Made by a program: the position numbers and the translations under genes | From: an uncultured Porphyromonas sp. | Lineage (GTDB): Bacteria > Bacteroidota > Bacteroidia > Bacteroidales > Porphyromonadaceae | Reading direction: 5' to 3' | Assembly (NCBI RefSeq): GCF_938046015.1 | Contig: NZ_CALIXW010000047.1 | Location: forward strand, 1-57,786 | Length of the DNA: 57,786 bases | Shown: positions 34,342 to 41,419 of the stretch, piece by piece | Layout: each line of letters opens with the position of its first letter | Position numbering within the stretch: the first letter of the stretch is position 1 | The notes under the pieces: generated by a model | Database searches by the model: none | What the model saw: the letters and a program-made list of their open reading frames with translations, nothing else | Told to the model about the DNA's origin: nothing

Positions 34342-34368
34342 ACGCAGTACTACTTTTCCTTATTTATA

Positions 34369-34376
34369 CAAAGATA
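34369..34376 (-). promoter_or_regulatory. Promoter box (TATCTTTG on the minus strand) for murC-ftsQAZ
   Basis: CAAAGATA on the given strand. It lies 28 bp upstream of the murC start, giving a very short leader. Confidence 0.6.
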
Positions 34377-34560
34377 CAAAAGTTATAGGCAGGAGCGTGG
34401 GGACCTTTGTCCGAGCGCTCCGTCCTCCCTAGTCCCTGCCTCCTGCCCTCCCTTGTGTCTAAACATTGTGATGGTCTAAGGCGCTCATATTCTAGGCTTA
34501 AGTCGTTGAGCTCCGCCTGCAGCCTAAGGGGGGGTAGTGGCTAAGTCGGGACGCAGCCGC

Positions 34561-34730
34561 GCCCCTCCTCGGGCAGAGCTGCGAAGGAAGTCTACCCACC
34601 TCGTGCCCCTCCTCGGGTAGAGGCACGAAGGAAGTCTGCCCACGTTGCAATCCTCCTCAGACAGAGTTTCCAGCCAAGTCCGCCCGCGCTGTGCCCCAAG
34701 TCCGCCCGCGTTGTGCCCCAAGTCTGCCCA
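34561..34730. repeat. 44-bp and 22-bp tandem repeats
   Basis: Two good copies of a 44-bp unit start at 34561 and 34605 (GCCCCTCCTCGGG then GCGAAGGAAGTCT or similar), with a decayed third at ~34647. They are followed by a 22-bp unit AAGTCCGCCCGCG(C/T)TGTGCCCC at 34676 and 34698 and a partial at 34720. The parts share the CCAAGTC/GAAGTCTGCCC motif. Confidence 0.75.
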
Positions 34731-34734
34731 GGCA

Positions 34735-34814
34735 AAGTAATATAATAATCAGCCGTCCCCCTTATCCCTCAGCGCGCTGAGGGATAAGGGGGACGACGAG
34801 AAGTAATATAATAA
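34735..34814. repeat. Perfect 42-bp palindrome flanked by 14-bp direct repeats
   Basis: 34754-34795 is a perfect inverted repeat with no loop. Its centre carries CCCTCAGCGCGCTGAGGG, the core of the 22-bp arrays, extended by CCCCCTTAT on both sides. AAGTAATATAATAA occurs directly before (34735-34748) and after (34801-34814). The layout resembles a small mobile element or protein-binding site. Confidence 0.9.
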
Positions 34815-35169
34815 ATCCCGCTCCCCCTTAGGTCTCCCTCTCCCGCCTCCTTGCTCAGCGCTTGCTACCCCTTAGCTCGGAGCTAGCTCCGCCTTTGGTT
34901 GTGCTACCCTTCGCTTTACAAAAGGCCATTGCCTCATACAGGTAGGTATCTTCTTCATAGGAGCTACTTAATAATGTACGCGCGCGAAGAGGGGAGGACT
35001 CGTCGGCTTGGGGTGGGGTATTGTAACTTGATCTTGGGGCTGTGTGGTCACGCTGTGCGCCTTGGCGAGGCTTGCCGATCAGGGCTTCGCTTGTACTTCG
35101 GTGGGGGCTGCTCGGAGCTAGGGGAGGGAGCTTGGCTGGCGGGGCCGTCGGCAGGCCGAGAGCAAAGTA

Positions 35170-35201
35170 TTTGCATAAGTCGAAAAAGCGTATTATCTTT
35201 G
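35170..35201 (+). promoter_or_regulatory. Strong promoter of the tRNA-Ser/tRNA-Phe unit
   Basis: TTTG at 35170-35173 and TATCTTTG at 35194-35201 with a 20-bp spacer: the best complete -33/-7 pair in the window. Transcription would begin near 35208, 21 bp before tRNA-Ser. Confidence 0.8.
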
Positions 35202-35228
35202 CAGTGCAATTCAGCAGCAGAATGCGAT

Positions 35229-35318
35229 GGAAGTGTGGGTGAGTGGCTGAAACCAGCAGTTTGCTAAACTGCCGTACGGGCAACCGTACCACGAGTTCGA
35301 ATCTCGTCGCTTCCGCCA
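35229..35318 (+). tRNA. tRNA-Ser(GCU)
   Basis: A 90-nt class II tRNA. The acceptor arms GGAAGTG and CGCTTCC pair with one G-U. The anticodon stem GCAGT/ACTGC encloses TTGCTAA with anticodon GCT at 35263-35265. A long variable arm (ACGGGCAACCGT) and T-loop GTTCGAATC follow. Discriminator G is followed by an encoded CCA. It reads AGC/AGU codons. Confidence 0.96.
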
Positions 35319-35338
35319 CGGATTGCAAACATTGCGAT

Positions 35339-35411
35339 GGTGCCATAGCTCAGTTGGTAGAGCAAAGGACTGAAAATCCTTGTGTCCCCGGTTCGATTCC
35401 TGGTGGCACCA
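35339..35411 (+). tRNA. tRNA-Phe(GAA)
   Basis: A 73-nt tRNA. The acceptor stem is GGTGCCA/TGGCACC, the D-loop AGTTGGTAGAG, the anticodon stem AAGGA/TCCTT with loop CTGAAAA (anticodon GAA at 35372-35374), and the T-loop GGTTCGATTCC. Discriminator A. CCA is not encoded, unlike the tRNA-Ser 20 bp upstream. Confidence 0.97.
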
Positions 35412-35414
35412 CAG

Positions 35415-35446
35415 AAGGGCAAGTGTCTCATGACGCTTGCCCTTTT
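35415..35446 (+). terminator. Intrinsic terminator after tRNA-Phe
   Basis: AAGGGCAAG and CTTGCCCTT arms around TGTCTCATGACG, followed by TTGCTTTG. It ends the tRNA transcript just before proS. Confidence 0.85.
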
Positions 35447-35556
35447 GCTTTGCCGAGGGCTGAGGCGCGCCGAGACTGTGGCTCTAGCCGCCCTTCGCCT
35501 CCCTCCCCCGAGGCTGGCTGCAGCGCCCTAGCACGCTAGGCCTCCCCGAAAAGTCG

Positions 35557-35564
35557 TACCTTTG
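35557..35564 (+). promoter_or_regulatory. Promoter box TACCTTTG for proS
   Basis: TACCTTTG followed by TCC lies 40 bp before the proS start at 35605. Confidence 0.6.
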
Positions 35565-35604
35565 TCCCTCAAGATAATAGCGATACAAGGCATCAATACC
35601 GATA

Positions 35605-37083
35605 ATGGCAAAAGAACTCAAAGAACTCACCTCGCGTAGCGTCGACTACTCGCAGTGGTATCAAGATCTCGTCATCAAGGCCGACCTAGCCGAGAGCAGC
35701 GCCGTACGTGGCTGCATGGTCATCAAGCCCTACGGCTATGCGATCTGGGAGCGCATGCAGCGCCAGCTCGATGATATGTTCAAGGAGACGGGGCACTACA
35801 ACGCCTACTTCCCCCTCTTCATCCCCAAGAGCTTCCTCAGCCGCGAGGCTGACCACGTGGAGGGCTTCGCTAAGGAGTGCGCGGTCGTCACCCACTACCG
35901 CCTCAAGACGAGCCCCGACGGTGGGGTCGTCGTCGACCCCGAGGCCAAGCTGGAGGAGGAGCTGATCGTACGCCCCACCTCCGAGACCATCATCTGGAAT
36001 ACCTACAAGGGCTGGATCCAGTCCTATCGTGATCTGCCCATCCTCTGCAATCAGTGGGCGAACGTCGTGCGCTGGGAGATGCGTACGCGCCTCTTCCTTC
36101 GTACCGCAGAGTTCCTCTGGCAGGAGGGGCATACGGCGCACGCCACGCGTGAGGAGGCCGAGGAAGAGGCTATCCGCATGGTCAACGTCTATGCTGACTT
36201 CGCCCGTGACTTCCTCGCCGTACCCGTGCACGTAGGGGTCAAGAGTGCCAACGAGCGCTTCGCTGGGGCGGTCGAGACCTATACCATCGAGGCGCTGATG
36301 CAGGATGGCAAGGCGCTGCAGAGCGGTACCTCGCACTTCCTCGGGCAGAACTTCGCCAAGGCCTTCGACGTGACCTTCACGACCAAGGAGGGCAAGCAGG
36401 AGCTCGTCTGGGCTACCTCCTGGGGGGTCTCCACGCGTCTGATGGGTGCGCTCATCATGGCGCACTCGGACGATAACGGCCTCGTCCTGCCGCCCAAGCT
36501 CGCCCCGCATCAGGTCGTCATCGTACCTATATATAAGAGCCTCGAGCAGCGCGACGAGATCACGGCGCACATCCAGCCCCTGCTCTCCGAGCTCAAGGCC
36601 AAGGGCATACGCGTCAAGTACGACGATGCCGACAACAAGAAGCCCGGGTGGAAGTTCTCCGAGTACGAGCTCAAGGGCGTACCCGTGCGCCTAGCACTCG
36701 GTGCTCGTGACCTAGAGCAGGGCACCGTCGAGGTAGCGCGCCGCGACACCCTCACCAAGGAGACGCACGCCCTCGAAGGCATCGCCGACTACATCGCCCA
36801 GCTGCTCGAGGAGATCCAGCACAACATCTATCAGAAGGCCCTCGACTACCGCGAGTCCCATACCATCAAGGTGGACAGCTACGAGGAGTTCAAGGAGAAG
36901 ATCGAGGAGGGGGGCTTCATCCTCGCCCATTGGGACGGCACGCCCGAGACCGAGGAGCGCATCAAGGCCGAGACTAAGGCGACCATCCGCTGTATCCCGC
37001 TTGAGGGCGACAAGACCCCCGGCGTCTGCATGGTCACGGGCAAGCCCTCCAAGCAGCGCGTCCTCTTCGCACGAGCTTATTAA
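35605..37083 (+). CDS. proS: Proline-tRNA ligase, archaeal/eukaryal type
   Basis: A 492-residue class II synthetase for tRNA-Pro of the form without the inserted editing domain. Pro-Leu-Phe-Ile-Pro-Lys-Ser-Phe-Leu and Val-Arg-Pro-Thr-Ser-Glu-Thr-Ile are in the first third. Motif 2 is Arg-Thr-Ala-Glu-Phe-Leu-Trp-Gln-Glu-Gly-His-Thr-Ala. Gly-Thr-Ser-His-Phe-Leu-Gly-Gln is near 250. An anticodon-binding domain and a C-terminal zinc-like domain ending in Tyr follow, as in the ~490-residue type. First gene of proS-queF-lipid kinase. Confidence 0.96.
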   Translation: MAKELKELTSRSVDYSQWYQDLVIKADLAESSAVRGCMVIKPYGYAIWERMQRQLDDMFKETGHYNAYFPLFIPKSFLSREADHVEGFAKECAVVTHYRLKTSPDGGVVVDPEAKLEEELIVRPTSETIIWNTYKGWIQSYRDLPILCNQWANVVRWEMRTRLFLRTAEFLWQEGHTAHATREEAEEEAIRMVNVYADFARDFLAVPVHVGVKSANERFAGAVETYTIEALMQDGKALQSGTSHFLGQNFAKAFDVTFTTKEGKQELVWATSWGVSTRLMGALIMAHSDDNGLVLPPKLAPHQVVIVPIYKSLEQRDEITAHIQPLLSELKAKGIRVKYDDADNKKPGWKFSEYELKGVPVRLALGARDLEQGTVEVARRDTLTKETHALEGIADYIAQLLEEIQHNIYQKALDYRESHTIKVDSYEEFKEKIEEGGFILAHWDGTPETEERIKAETKATIRCIPLEGDKTPGVCMVTGKPSKQRVLFARAY

Positions 37084-37101
37084 CCCCTTAGCCCCTATCC
37101 T

Positions 37102-37575
37102 ATGGCCAGCATACGTGACGGCGAGAACGAACTCTCGCTCCTCGGCTCCAAGACCACGGTCTACAGCCAGGACTACGCCCCAGAGGTCCTCGAGGCCTTC
37201 ACCAACAAGCATCAGGAGAACGACTACTGGGTGCGCTTCCATTGCCCCGAGTTCACCAGCCTTTGCCCCATCACCGGTCAGCCCGACTACGCGACGATCT
37301 ACGTCAACTACATCCCAGACGTGCGTATGGTGGAGAGCAAGAGCCTCAAGCTCTATCTCTTCAGCTTCCGTAACCACGGCGCCTTCCACGAGGACTGTGT
37401 GAACATCATCATGAAGGACCTCATCAAGCTGATGGATCCTCGGTACATCGAGATCGTGGGGGACTTCACGCCCCGCGGCGGGATCAGTATCCTGCCCTAC
37501 TGCAACTACGGTAGGCCAGGGACGAAGTATGAGGAGCTGGCTGCCCAGCGCCTAGCTACACACCCCGTGAGATGA
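37102..37575 (+). CDS. queF: NADPH-dependent 7-cyano-7-deazaguanine reductase
   Basis: A 157-residue type I QueF that reduces preQ0 to preQ1 in queuosine synthesis. The catalytic segment Pro-Glu-Phe-Thr-Ser-Leu-Cys-Pro-Ile-Thr-Gly-Gln-Pro-Asp holds the nucleophilic Cys and nearby Asp. The QueF motif Glu-Ser-Lys-Ser-Leu-Lys-Leu-Tyr-Leu and Phe-Arg-Asn-His-Gly-Ala-Phe-His-Glu-Asp follow. It starts 18 bp after proS and overlaps the lipid kinase by four bases (ATGA). Confidence 0.95.
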   Translation: MASIRDGENELSLLGSKTTVYSQDYAPEVLEAFTNKHQENDYWVRFHCPEFTSLCPITGQPDYATIYVNYIPDVRMVESKSLKLYLFSFRNHGAFHEDCVNIIMKDLIKLMDPRYIEIVGDFTPRGGISILPYCNYGRPGTKYEELAAQRLATHPVR

Positions 37576-38456
37576 AACGAGCATTAGCAATCATCAATCC
37601 TATATCGGGGACGGGCTCCAAGCGCTCCGTCCCCGAGCTCCTAGGGCGTGCCTATCAGGACACGCCCTTTGAGCTTTTCTTCACCTACACTCGGGAGGCG
37701 GGGCATGCCGAGGAACTGGCACGTCGTGCGGCTGCTGAGGGCTACGACCACGTCCTCGCCGTCGGTGGAGACGGTACGGTCAATGAGGTCGCACGCGGCC
37801 TGCTGCATAGCTCCACAGCCCTAGGGATCATCCCCAAGGGATCGGGCAATGGGCTGGCACGCACGCTGGGCATCCCGATGAATGCCGAGCAAGCGATCAC
37901 CGCTCTGGTAGGGGCACAGCGTGCCAGCATCGATGCCTGCCAGGTGGGGGATCGTCCCTTCTTTTGCACCTGTGGGATGGGCTTCGACGCTGCCGTCAGC
38001 TGGAGCTTCGCCGAGGCAGATAGGCGTGGGCCGATGACCTACCTACAGACGATGGTCTCCGAGTACCGTAGCTTCAGCCCCGACAGCTACCGTGTGACCC
38101 TCGATGAGGGCGAGCCCTTCGAGACGGAGGCCTTCGTCCTCGTCCTAGCCAATGCCTCGCAGTATGGCAATAATGCCTACATCGCTCCCGCGGCTGACCT
38201 ATCGGATGGGCTCATTGATCTGGCGATCATACGCCCCTTCCCCGTCCTAGAGGCCGCCGTCGTGCTCGGTGACCTCATGCTAGGCCGCCTCGAGGGCAAC
38301 AAGCACTACGAGACGCTGCGCGCCCGCCGCGTCCGTATCGAGCGCAGCGCGGCTGGCCCTGTGCATCTCGACGGGGAGCCCTTCGAGCTGGGCGCTACCC
38401 TCGAGGTCGAGGTGCTGCCGCTCGCCCTTCAGGTGCTTCTGCCGCCGCAGTCCTAG
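37572..38456 (+). CDS. DagK/YegS-family lipid kinase
   Basis: A 294-residue kinase of the diacylglycerol/ceramide kinase fold. Asn-Pro-Ile-Ser-Gly-Thr-Gly is at the start. The ATP motif Gly-Gly-Asp-Gly-Thr-Val-Asn-Glu-Val is near 61, and Pro-Lys-Gly-Ser-Gly-Asn-Gly-Leu-Ala-Arg near 90. Gly-Met-Gly-Phe-Asp-Ala and Ile-Asp-Gly-type C-terminal segments (Leu-Asp-Gly-Glu-Pro) are as in the family. The lipid substrate is not set. It may recycle diacylglycerol or act on sphingoid bases, which Porphyromonas makes. Confidence 0.9.
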   Translation: MKRALAIINPISGTGSKRSVPELLGRAYQDTPFELFFTYTREAGHAEELARRAAAEGYDHVLAVGGDGTVNEVARGLLHSSTALGIIPKGSGNGLARTLGIPMNAEQAITALVGAQRASIDACQVGDRPFFCTCGMGFDAAVSWSFAEADRRGPMTYLQTMVSEYRSFSPDSYRVTLDEGEPFETEAFVLVLANASQYGNNAYIAPAADLSDGLIDLAIIRPFPVLEAAVVLGDLMLGRLEGNKHYETLRARRVRIERSAAGPVHLDGEPFELGATLEVEVLPLALQVLLPPQS

Positions 38457-38520
38457 TCACGTTCTCCCTTTCCCTCCCCCTTATCCCTGCTTCTTCCCCC
38501 CCTCCTTTCCCCTCTTCATC

Positions 38521-38730
38521 ATGCGCCCTCCGAAGAAAGAGCGGCTGCGCCGCACCCGCAGCCTGACCGTCCTGCTCAACGAGCGGGAGTACAAGGCTAT
38601 ACAAGACCATTGCCGTGAGCGTAAGGTCGCCTGCCGCTCGGAGTGGGTGCGCCTGACGCTGATGAAGGAGATCTTCCACGAGCACATGCTGCACGCCCCG
38701 ACGCTCTTTACCGAGGAGGAGATGCGATGA
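38521..38730 (+). CDS. Small RHH/MobC-like DNA-binding protein
   Basis: A 69-residue basic protein. Residues ~11-50 fit a ribbon-helix-helix: a strand Arg-Ser-Leu-Thr-Val-Leu-Leu, then Asn-Glu-Arg-Glu-Tyr-Lys-Ala-Ile as helix 1, and Ser-Glu-Trp-Val-Arg-Leu-Thr-Leu as helix 2. A similar fold is seen in plasmid mobilisation accessory proteins, but no relaxase is nearby. The stop overlaps the tadA start (ATGA), so the pair is translationally coupled. Confidence 0.75.
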   Translation: MRPPKKERLRRTRSLTVLLNEREYKAIQDHCRERKVACRSEWVRLTLMKEIFHEHMLHAPTLFTEEEMR

Positions 38731-39167
38731 GCCAGCAGGAGGATGAGCGCTATATGCGCCTAGCGCTCGAGGAGGCGCAGCTGGCCTATGAGTCGGGTGA
38801 GATCCCCATCGGGGCGGTCGTCGTCTGTGACGACCGCGTCATCGCTCGGGCGCATAATGAGGTCGAGCGTCTCAGCGACCCGACGGCTCATGCTGAGGTG
38901 CTGGCGGTGACGGCTGCCACGCAGTATATGGGGAGCAAGTTCCTCGGGGACTGCCGCCTCTACGTGACGATCGAGCCCTGCACGATGTGCGCGGGTGCGC
39001 TGCACTGGGCGCGCCTCAGGGAGGTCATCTATGGGGCAAGTGAGGAGAAGTTCGGCTACCAGCGCTACGCCCCCGAGATCTTCCCCCGCGCGACGAAGGT
39101 GCGCGGCGGCGTGCTCGCCGAGGAGGCGCGTGCCCTGATGCAGTCCTTCTTCCGCGCCCGTCGCTAG
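38727..39167 (+). CDS. tadA: tRNA-specific adenosine deaminase
   Basis: A 146-residue deaminase that converts A34 to inosine in tRNA-Arg(ACG). Zinc/catalytic motif: Thr-Ala-His-Ala-Glu-Val with His and Glu near 55, and Pro-Cys-Thr-Met-Cys-Ala-Gly-Ala near 87. The upstream in-frame extension from 38643 lies inside the RHH gene and has no family features, so Met at 38727 is chosen. Confidence 0.94.
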   Translation: MSQQEDERYMRLALEEAQLAYESGEIPIGAVVVCDDRVIARAHNEVERLSDPTAHAEVLAVTAATQYMGSKFLGDCRLYVTIEPCTMCAGALHWARLREVIYGASEEKFGYQRYAPEIFPRATKVRGGVLAEEARALMQSFFRARR

Positions 39168-39310
39168 CGGCCTAGGGGAGAGGTCCCGCCCTACGCCCCG
39201 CGGCTACTCTCAGCGAAGTCCCGAGCCTCCTGGCCAGCTGCTCAGATCTAATCACGACCTTAGCCGGAGGCCCTTCCCCCTATCCCTTGATTCAGCCCCC
39301 ACGCATACGT

Positions 39311-39868
39311 ATGAATACCCTAGAGCTCATCCACCGCTACTACACCCCAGGCACCGAGCAGGAGGAGATCCTGCGCCGCCATAGTGAGGACGTCACCCAG
39401 CTGGCGCTGCGCCTGGTGGACGCTCATCCCGAGCTAAACCTCGACCGAGCCTTCGTCGCCGAGGCGGCGATGCTGCACGACATCGGCATCTACCTCACCG
39501 ACGCCCCCGGCATCCATTGCACGGGGGAGGCACCCTATCTGCTCCACGGCTATCTCGGGGCCGAACTGCTGCGCTCACTTGGTCTGCCGCGCCACGCTCG
39601 TGTCGCCGAGCGCCACACGGGCAGCGGCCTGACCCGCGAGGAGATCGCCGCCCACGCGCTGCCCTTACCCGAGGGCTGCTATATGCCCGAGACGCTGGAG
39701 GAGCAGGTGATCTGCTATGCGGACAAGTTCTTCTCCAAGACCAAGCTCGGGCAGCAGAAGAGCCTAGAGAAGGTGCGTAAGGGCTTCGCCAAGCATGGCG
39801 AAGCAGCGCTGGAGCGCTTCGACGCGCTGCACGAGCGCTTTGGTGCGGGGCTGGACTTCATCGTCTAG
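39311..39868 (+). CDS. HD-domain phosphohydrolase-like protein
   Basis: A protein of about 185 residues. The HD motif is His at ~24 (Arg-Arg-His-Ser-Glu), then Met-Leu-His-Asp-Ile-Gly-Ile near 57 and the later Asp in Cys-Tyr-Ala-Asp-Lys-Phe near 138, so the metal-binding set is complete. The substrate is unknown; relatives are annotated as HDIG phosphohydrolases. Met at 39287 is an alternative start, but the Met at 39311 begins the conserved part. A strong terminator follows. Confidence 0.85.
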   Translation: MNTLELIHRYYTPGTEQEEILRRHSEDVTQLALRLVDAHPELNLDRAFVAEAAMLHDIGIYLTDAPGIHCTGEAPYLLHGYLGAELLRSLGLPRHARVAERHTGSGLTREEIAAHALPLPEGCYMPETLEEQVICYADKFFSKTKLGQQKSLEKVRKGFAKHGEAALERFDALHERFGAGLDFIV

Positions 39869-39886
39869 CGTCTAAGACGCCCTGAG

Positions 39887-39956
39887 CAAGCAAGCCCATC
39901 GGGGCGCGCTGCAGGTAGGAGGCTACTTGCGGCGCGCCCCGACGGGCTTTTTGTGT
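39887..39956 (+). terminator. Intrinsic terminator after the HD gene
   Basis: AAGCCCATCGGGGCGCGC and GCGCGCCCCGACGGGCTT form a long stem, followed by TTTTGTG. Confidence 0.85.
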
Positions 39957-40046
39957 CTTGGCCTTGGCGAAGCGCTAGCCTAAGCTCGCGAGGAGCGGCC
40001 AAGCGGAAGCAGAGCGAGGCAACAGCCTCATCCGACCCTATGTGAG

Positions 40047-40130
40047 GGACATCCCTCAGCTCCTTGACTGCTATCCCTCAGGCGGCTGACTGCCGTCCCT
40101 TAGTGGCCTGACTGCTATCCCTCAGGAGCG
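40047..40130. repeat. 22-bp tandem repeat array, locus F
   Basis: Units 40047-40068, 40069-40090, 40091-40112 and a partial from 40113, all in exact 22-bp register and ending in CTTGAC, GCTGAC or CCTGAC. Form order: GACATC, GCTATC, GCCGTC, GCTATC. Confidence 0.9.
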
Positions 40131-40301
40131 CCTTCCCTTAGCTGTAGCCTTGGCTGGGCTGTCGTCGCTCTATTGCCCGAACTGAGGCCTCATCCAACCT
40201 AGGTAAAGGAGCACCATACTTTGGCCTCAGCCATGGGAGGGCGGACGAGCTTAGTTCGCCTTTCCTGCTGGCTTATTTAGAGGAATAGGATAAACCTCAG
40301 C

Positions 40302-40559
40302 GGGGCGATCCCATCAAAGCCCAGGGTGCGTAGCCCTGCAAGGGCGATCAAACCCTGGGTAGGTAGAGGTATAAGGAACAGAGCCCTACAGGGGCGACCC
40401 TCAGGATCTTCGTAGCATCGTAGTCGCACGATGCAAACTTCTCGCTTGATCATCCTGAAGATCGCCCCTGTAGGGCTCGTTGCGTATTTGGTATGCTTTT
40501 ACCCAGGGTTTGGTCGCCCTTGCAGGGCTACGCACCCTGGGCTTTGATGGGATCGCCCC
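40302..40559. repeat. Inverted pair of the hairpin element
   Basis: The left arm (about 40302-40400) is the reverse complement of the right arm (about 40458-40559). Both contain the AAACCCTGGGTA/TACCCAGGGTTT and GCAGGGCTACGCACCCTGGG segments of the 90-bp element. The inner edges, TCAGGATC and GATCATCCTGA, also pair. A transcript could form one very long hairpin, with a 50-base loop rich in GCATCGTAG/CACGATGC. Confidence 0.8.
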
Positions 40560-40636
40560 GCTGGTGCTTGCACGGCCGCTTTTCCTTGGCTAATCGAAGT
40601 ATATGCTTGGGGGGAGTAGCTCGGTGGTGGGGAGCT

Positions 40637-41413
40637 TTAGTCGCTGGTCTGCTCCCAGCTGAGGAGGACGCGCAGGGAGGAGGCGCTCAGACGAAGGTCA
40701 CGTAGCGCCTTGCGTAGAGGAGGCAGAGGTGGCTCGCTGCCGAGGTGATGCAGGTAGCGGAAGAGTTCTTCGGCCGAAGGGTAGCGCGGGCTGTCGTCGT
40801 AGCCGCGCTTGAAGCCCATCCGCAGCCCCTCCTGCATGAGGCAGCACTGCGGCAGCTCGGCGATGAGGGGGAGCGGGAGGCCCTGCCGCTCGGCTTCACT
40901 CTGGAGCTGCCTGAGGTGGTAGGCTAGGTGATGCCCCACGAGCGTGAGCTGAGGCTGCAGCACGCGGCTCAGCCGCTCGAGGGCTTCGCTCGGGGCGATG
41001 GCTTCGGCTCGGTAGCAAGGCTCGGAGACCTGCTGGAGCTGGCGAAGCGCCTCGCTGCGCTCGCCCGTCTGCTGGAGCATGTAGCTCTCCTCACGGAGGC
41101 ACTGCCCCGACGCGTCCAGCAGCTGCCAGCCGAGGGCGAAAAGAGGGGAGACGAAGTCCCCATCCGCATCTTCCTCGTCGATCAGCTCCATCGCCTCGGT
41201 GTCCAGTACAAGGTAGCGGGCCTCCCCCGAGTGGGGCTGTGGAGGGGCTAGCTCAGCTGCGACCAAACGAACGATCCCCGAAGCGGCAGCCGCTCGGCTG
41301 CGCTTCAGGGATTGCATTTCTTGACGGAGGCTCTGCTGCGTCCTTAGTCTCGTCCCGAGCTGCCGCACCAGCAGCAGAAGGATTAGGAGGATTAGACCAA
41401 GGAGCAGTAGCAT
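40637..41413 (-). CDS. Membrane-anchored DEDD exonuclease-like protein, partly degenerate
   Basis: A 258-residue protein. An N-terminal membrane helix of almost pure Leu/Ile (~1-16) is followed by a basic/Gln-rich helix. From ~65 the chain resembles DnaQ-type exonucleases: Val-Leu-Asp-Thr-Glu (Exo I Asp/Glu kept), Val-Gly-His-His-Leu-Ala-Tyr-His-Leu (Exo II, where Asp is expected but His stands), and Ala-Leu-Arg-Asp-Leu (Exo III Asp kept, the usual His replaced by Arg). It may bind nucleic acid or be catalytically inactive. Last gene of the metG operon; six bp separate it from the 5'-nucleotidase gene. Confidence 0.65.
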   Translation of the reverse strand: MLLLLGLILLILLLLVRQLGTRLRTQQSLRQEMQSLKRSRAAAASGIVRLVAAELAPPQPHSGEARYLVLDTEAMELIDEEDADGDFVSPLFALGWQLLDASGQCLREESYMLQQTGERSEALRQLQQVSEPCYRAEAIAPSEALERLSRVLQPQLTLVGHHLAYHLRQLQSEAERQGLPLPLIAELPQCCLMQEGLRMGFKRGYDDSPRYPSAEELFRYLHHLGSEPPLPPLRKALRDLRLSASSLRVLLSWEQTSD

Positions 41414-41419
41414 GGCTCG

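Larger units (their letters stand above)
34342..35228. other. Repeat-rich spacer between murC and the tRNA genes
   Basis: About 890 bp. Contents: the murC promoter, 44-bp and 22-bp tandem repeats (34561-34730), a perfect 42-bp palindrome with AT-rich direct repeats on each side (34735-34814), and the tRNA promoter (35170-35201). A minus-strand frame at 34855-35346 crosses the tRNA-Ser gene and is not a real gene. Confidence 0.7.
39957..40636. other. Convergent spacer with two repeat families
   Basis: About 680 bp between convergent genes. It contains a 22-bp array at 40047-40130 and an inverted pair of 90-bp-type elements at 40302-40559. A 70-codon frame across the right arm (40493-40705) is not a gene. 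Confidence 0.7.

Noticed and set aside
34855..35346. 163-codon minus-strand frame
   Set aside because: It covers tRNA-Ser in antisense at its N-terminus and has no domain or composition support.
38521..38730. A mobilisation (MobC) gene marking an integrated element
   Set aside because: No relaxase, att repeats or integrase is near, and the gene is coupled to tadA.
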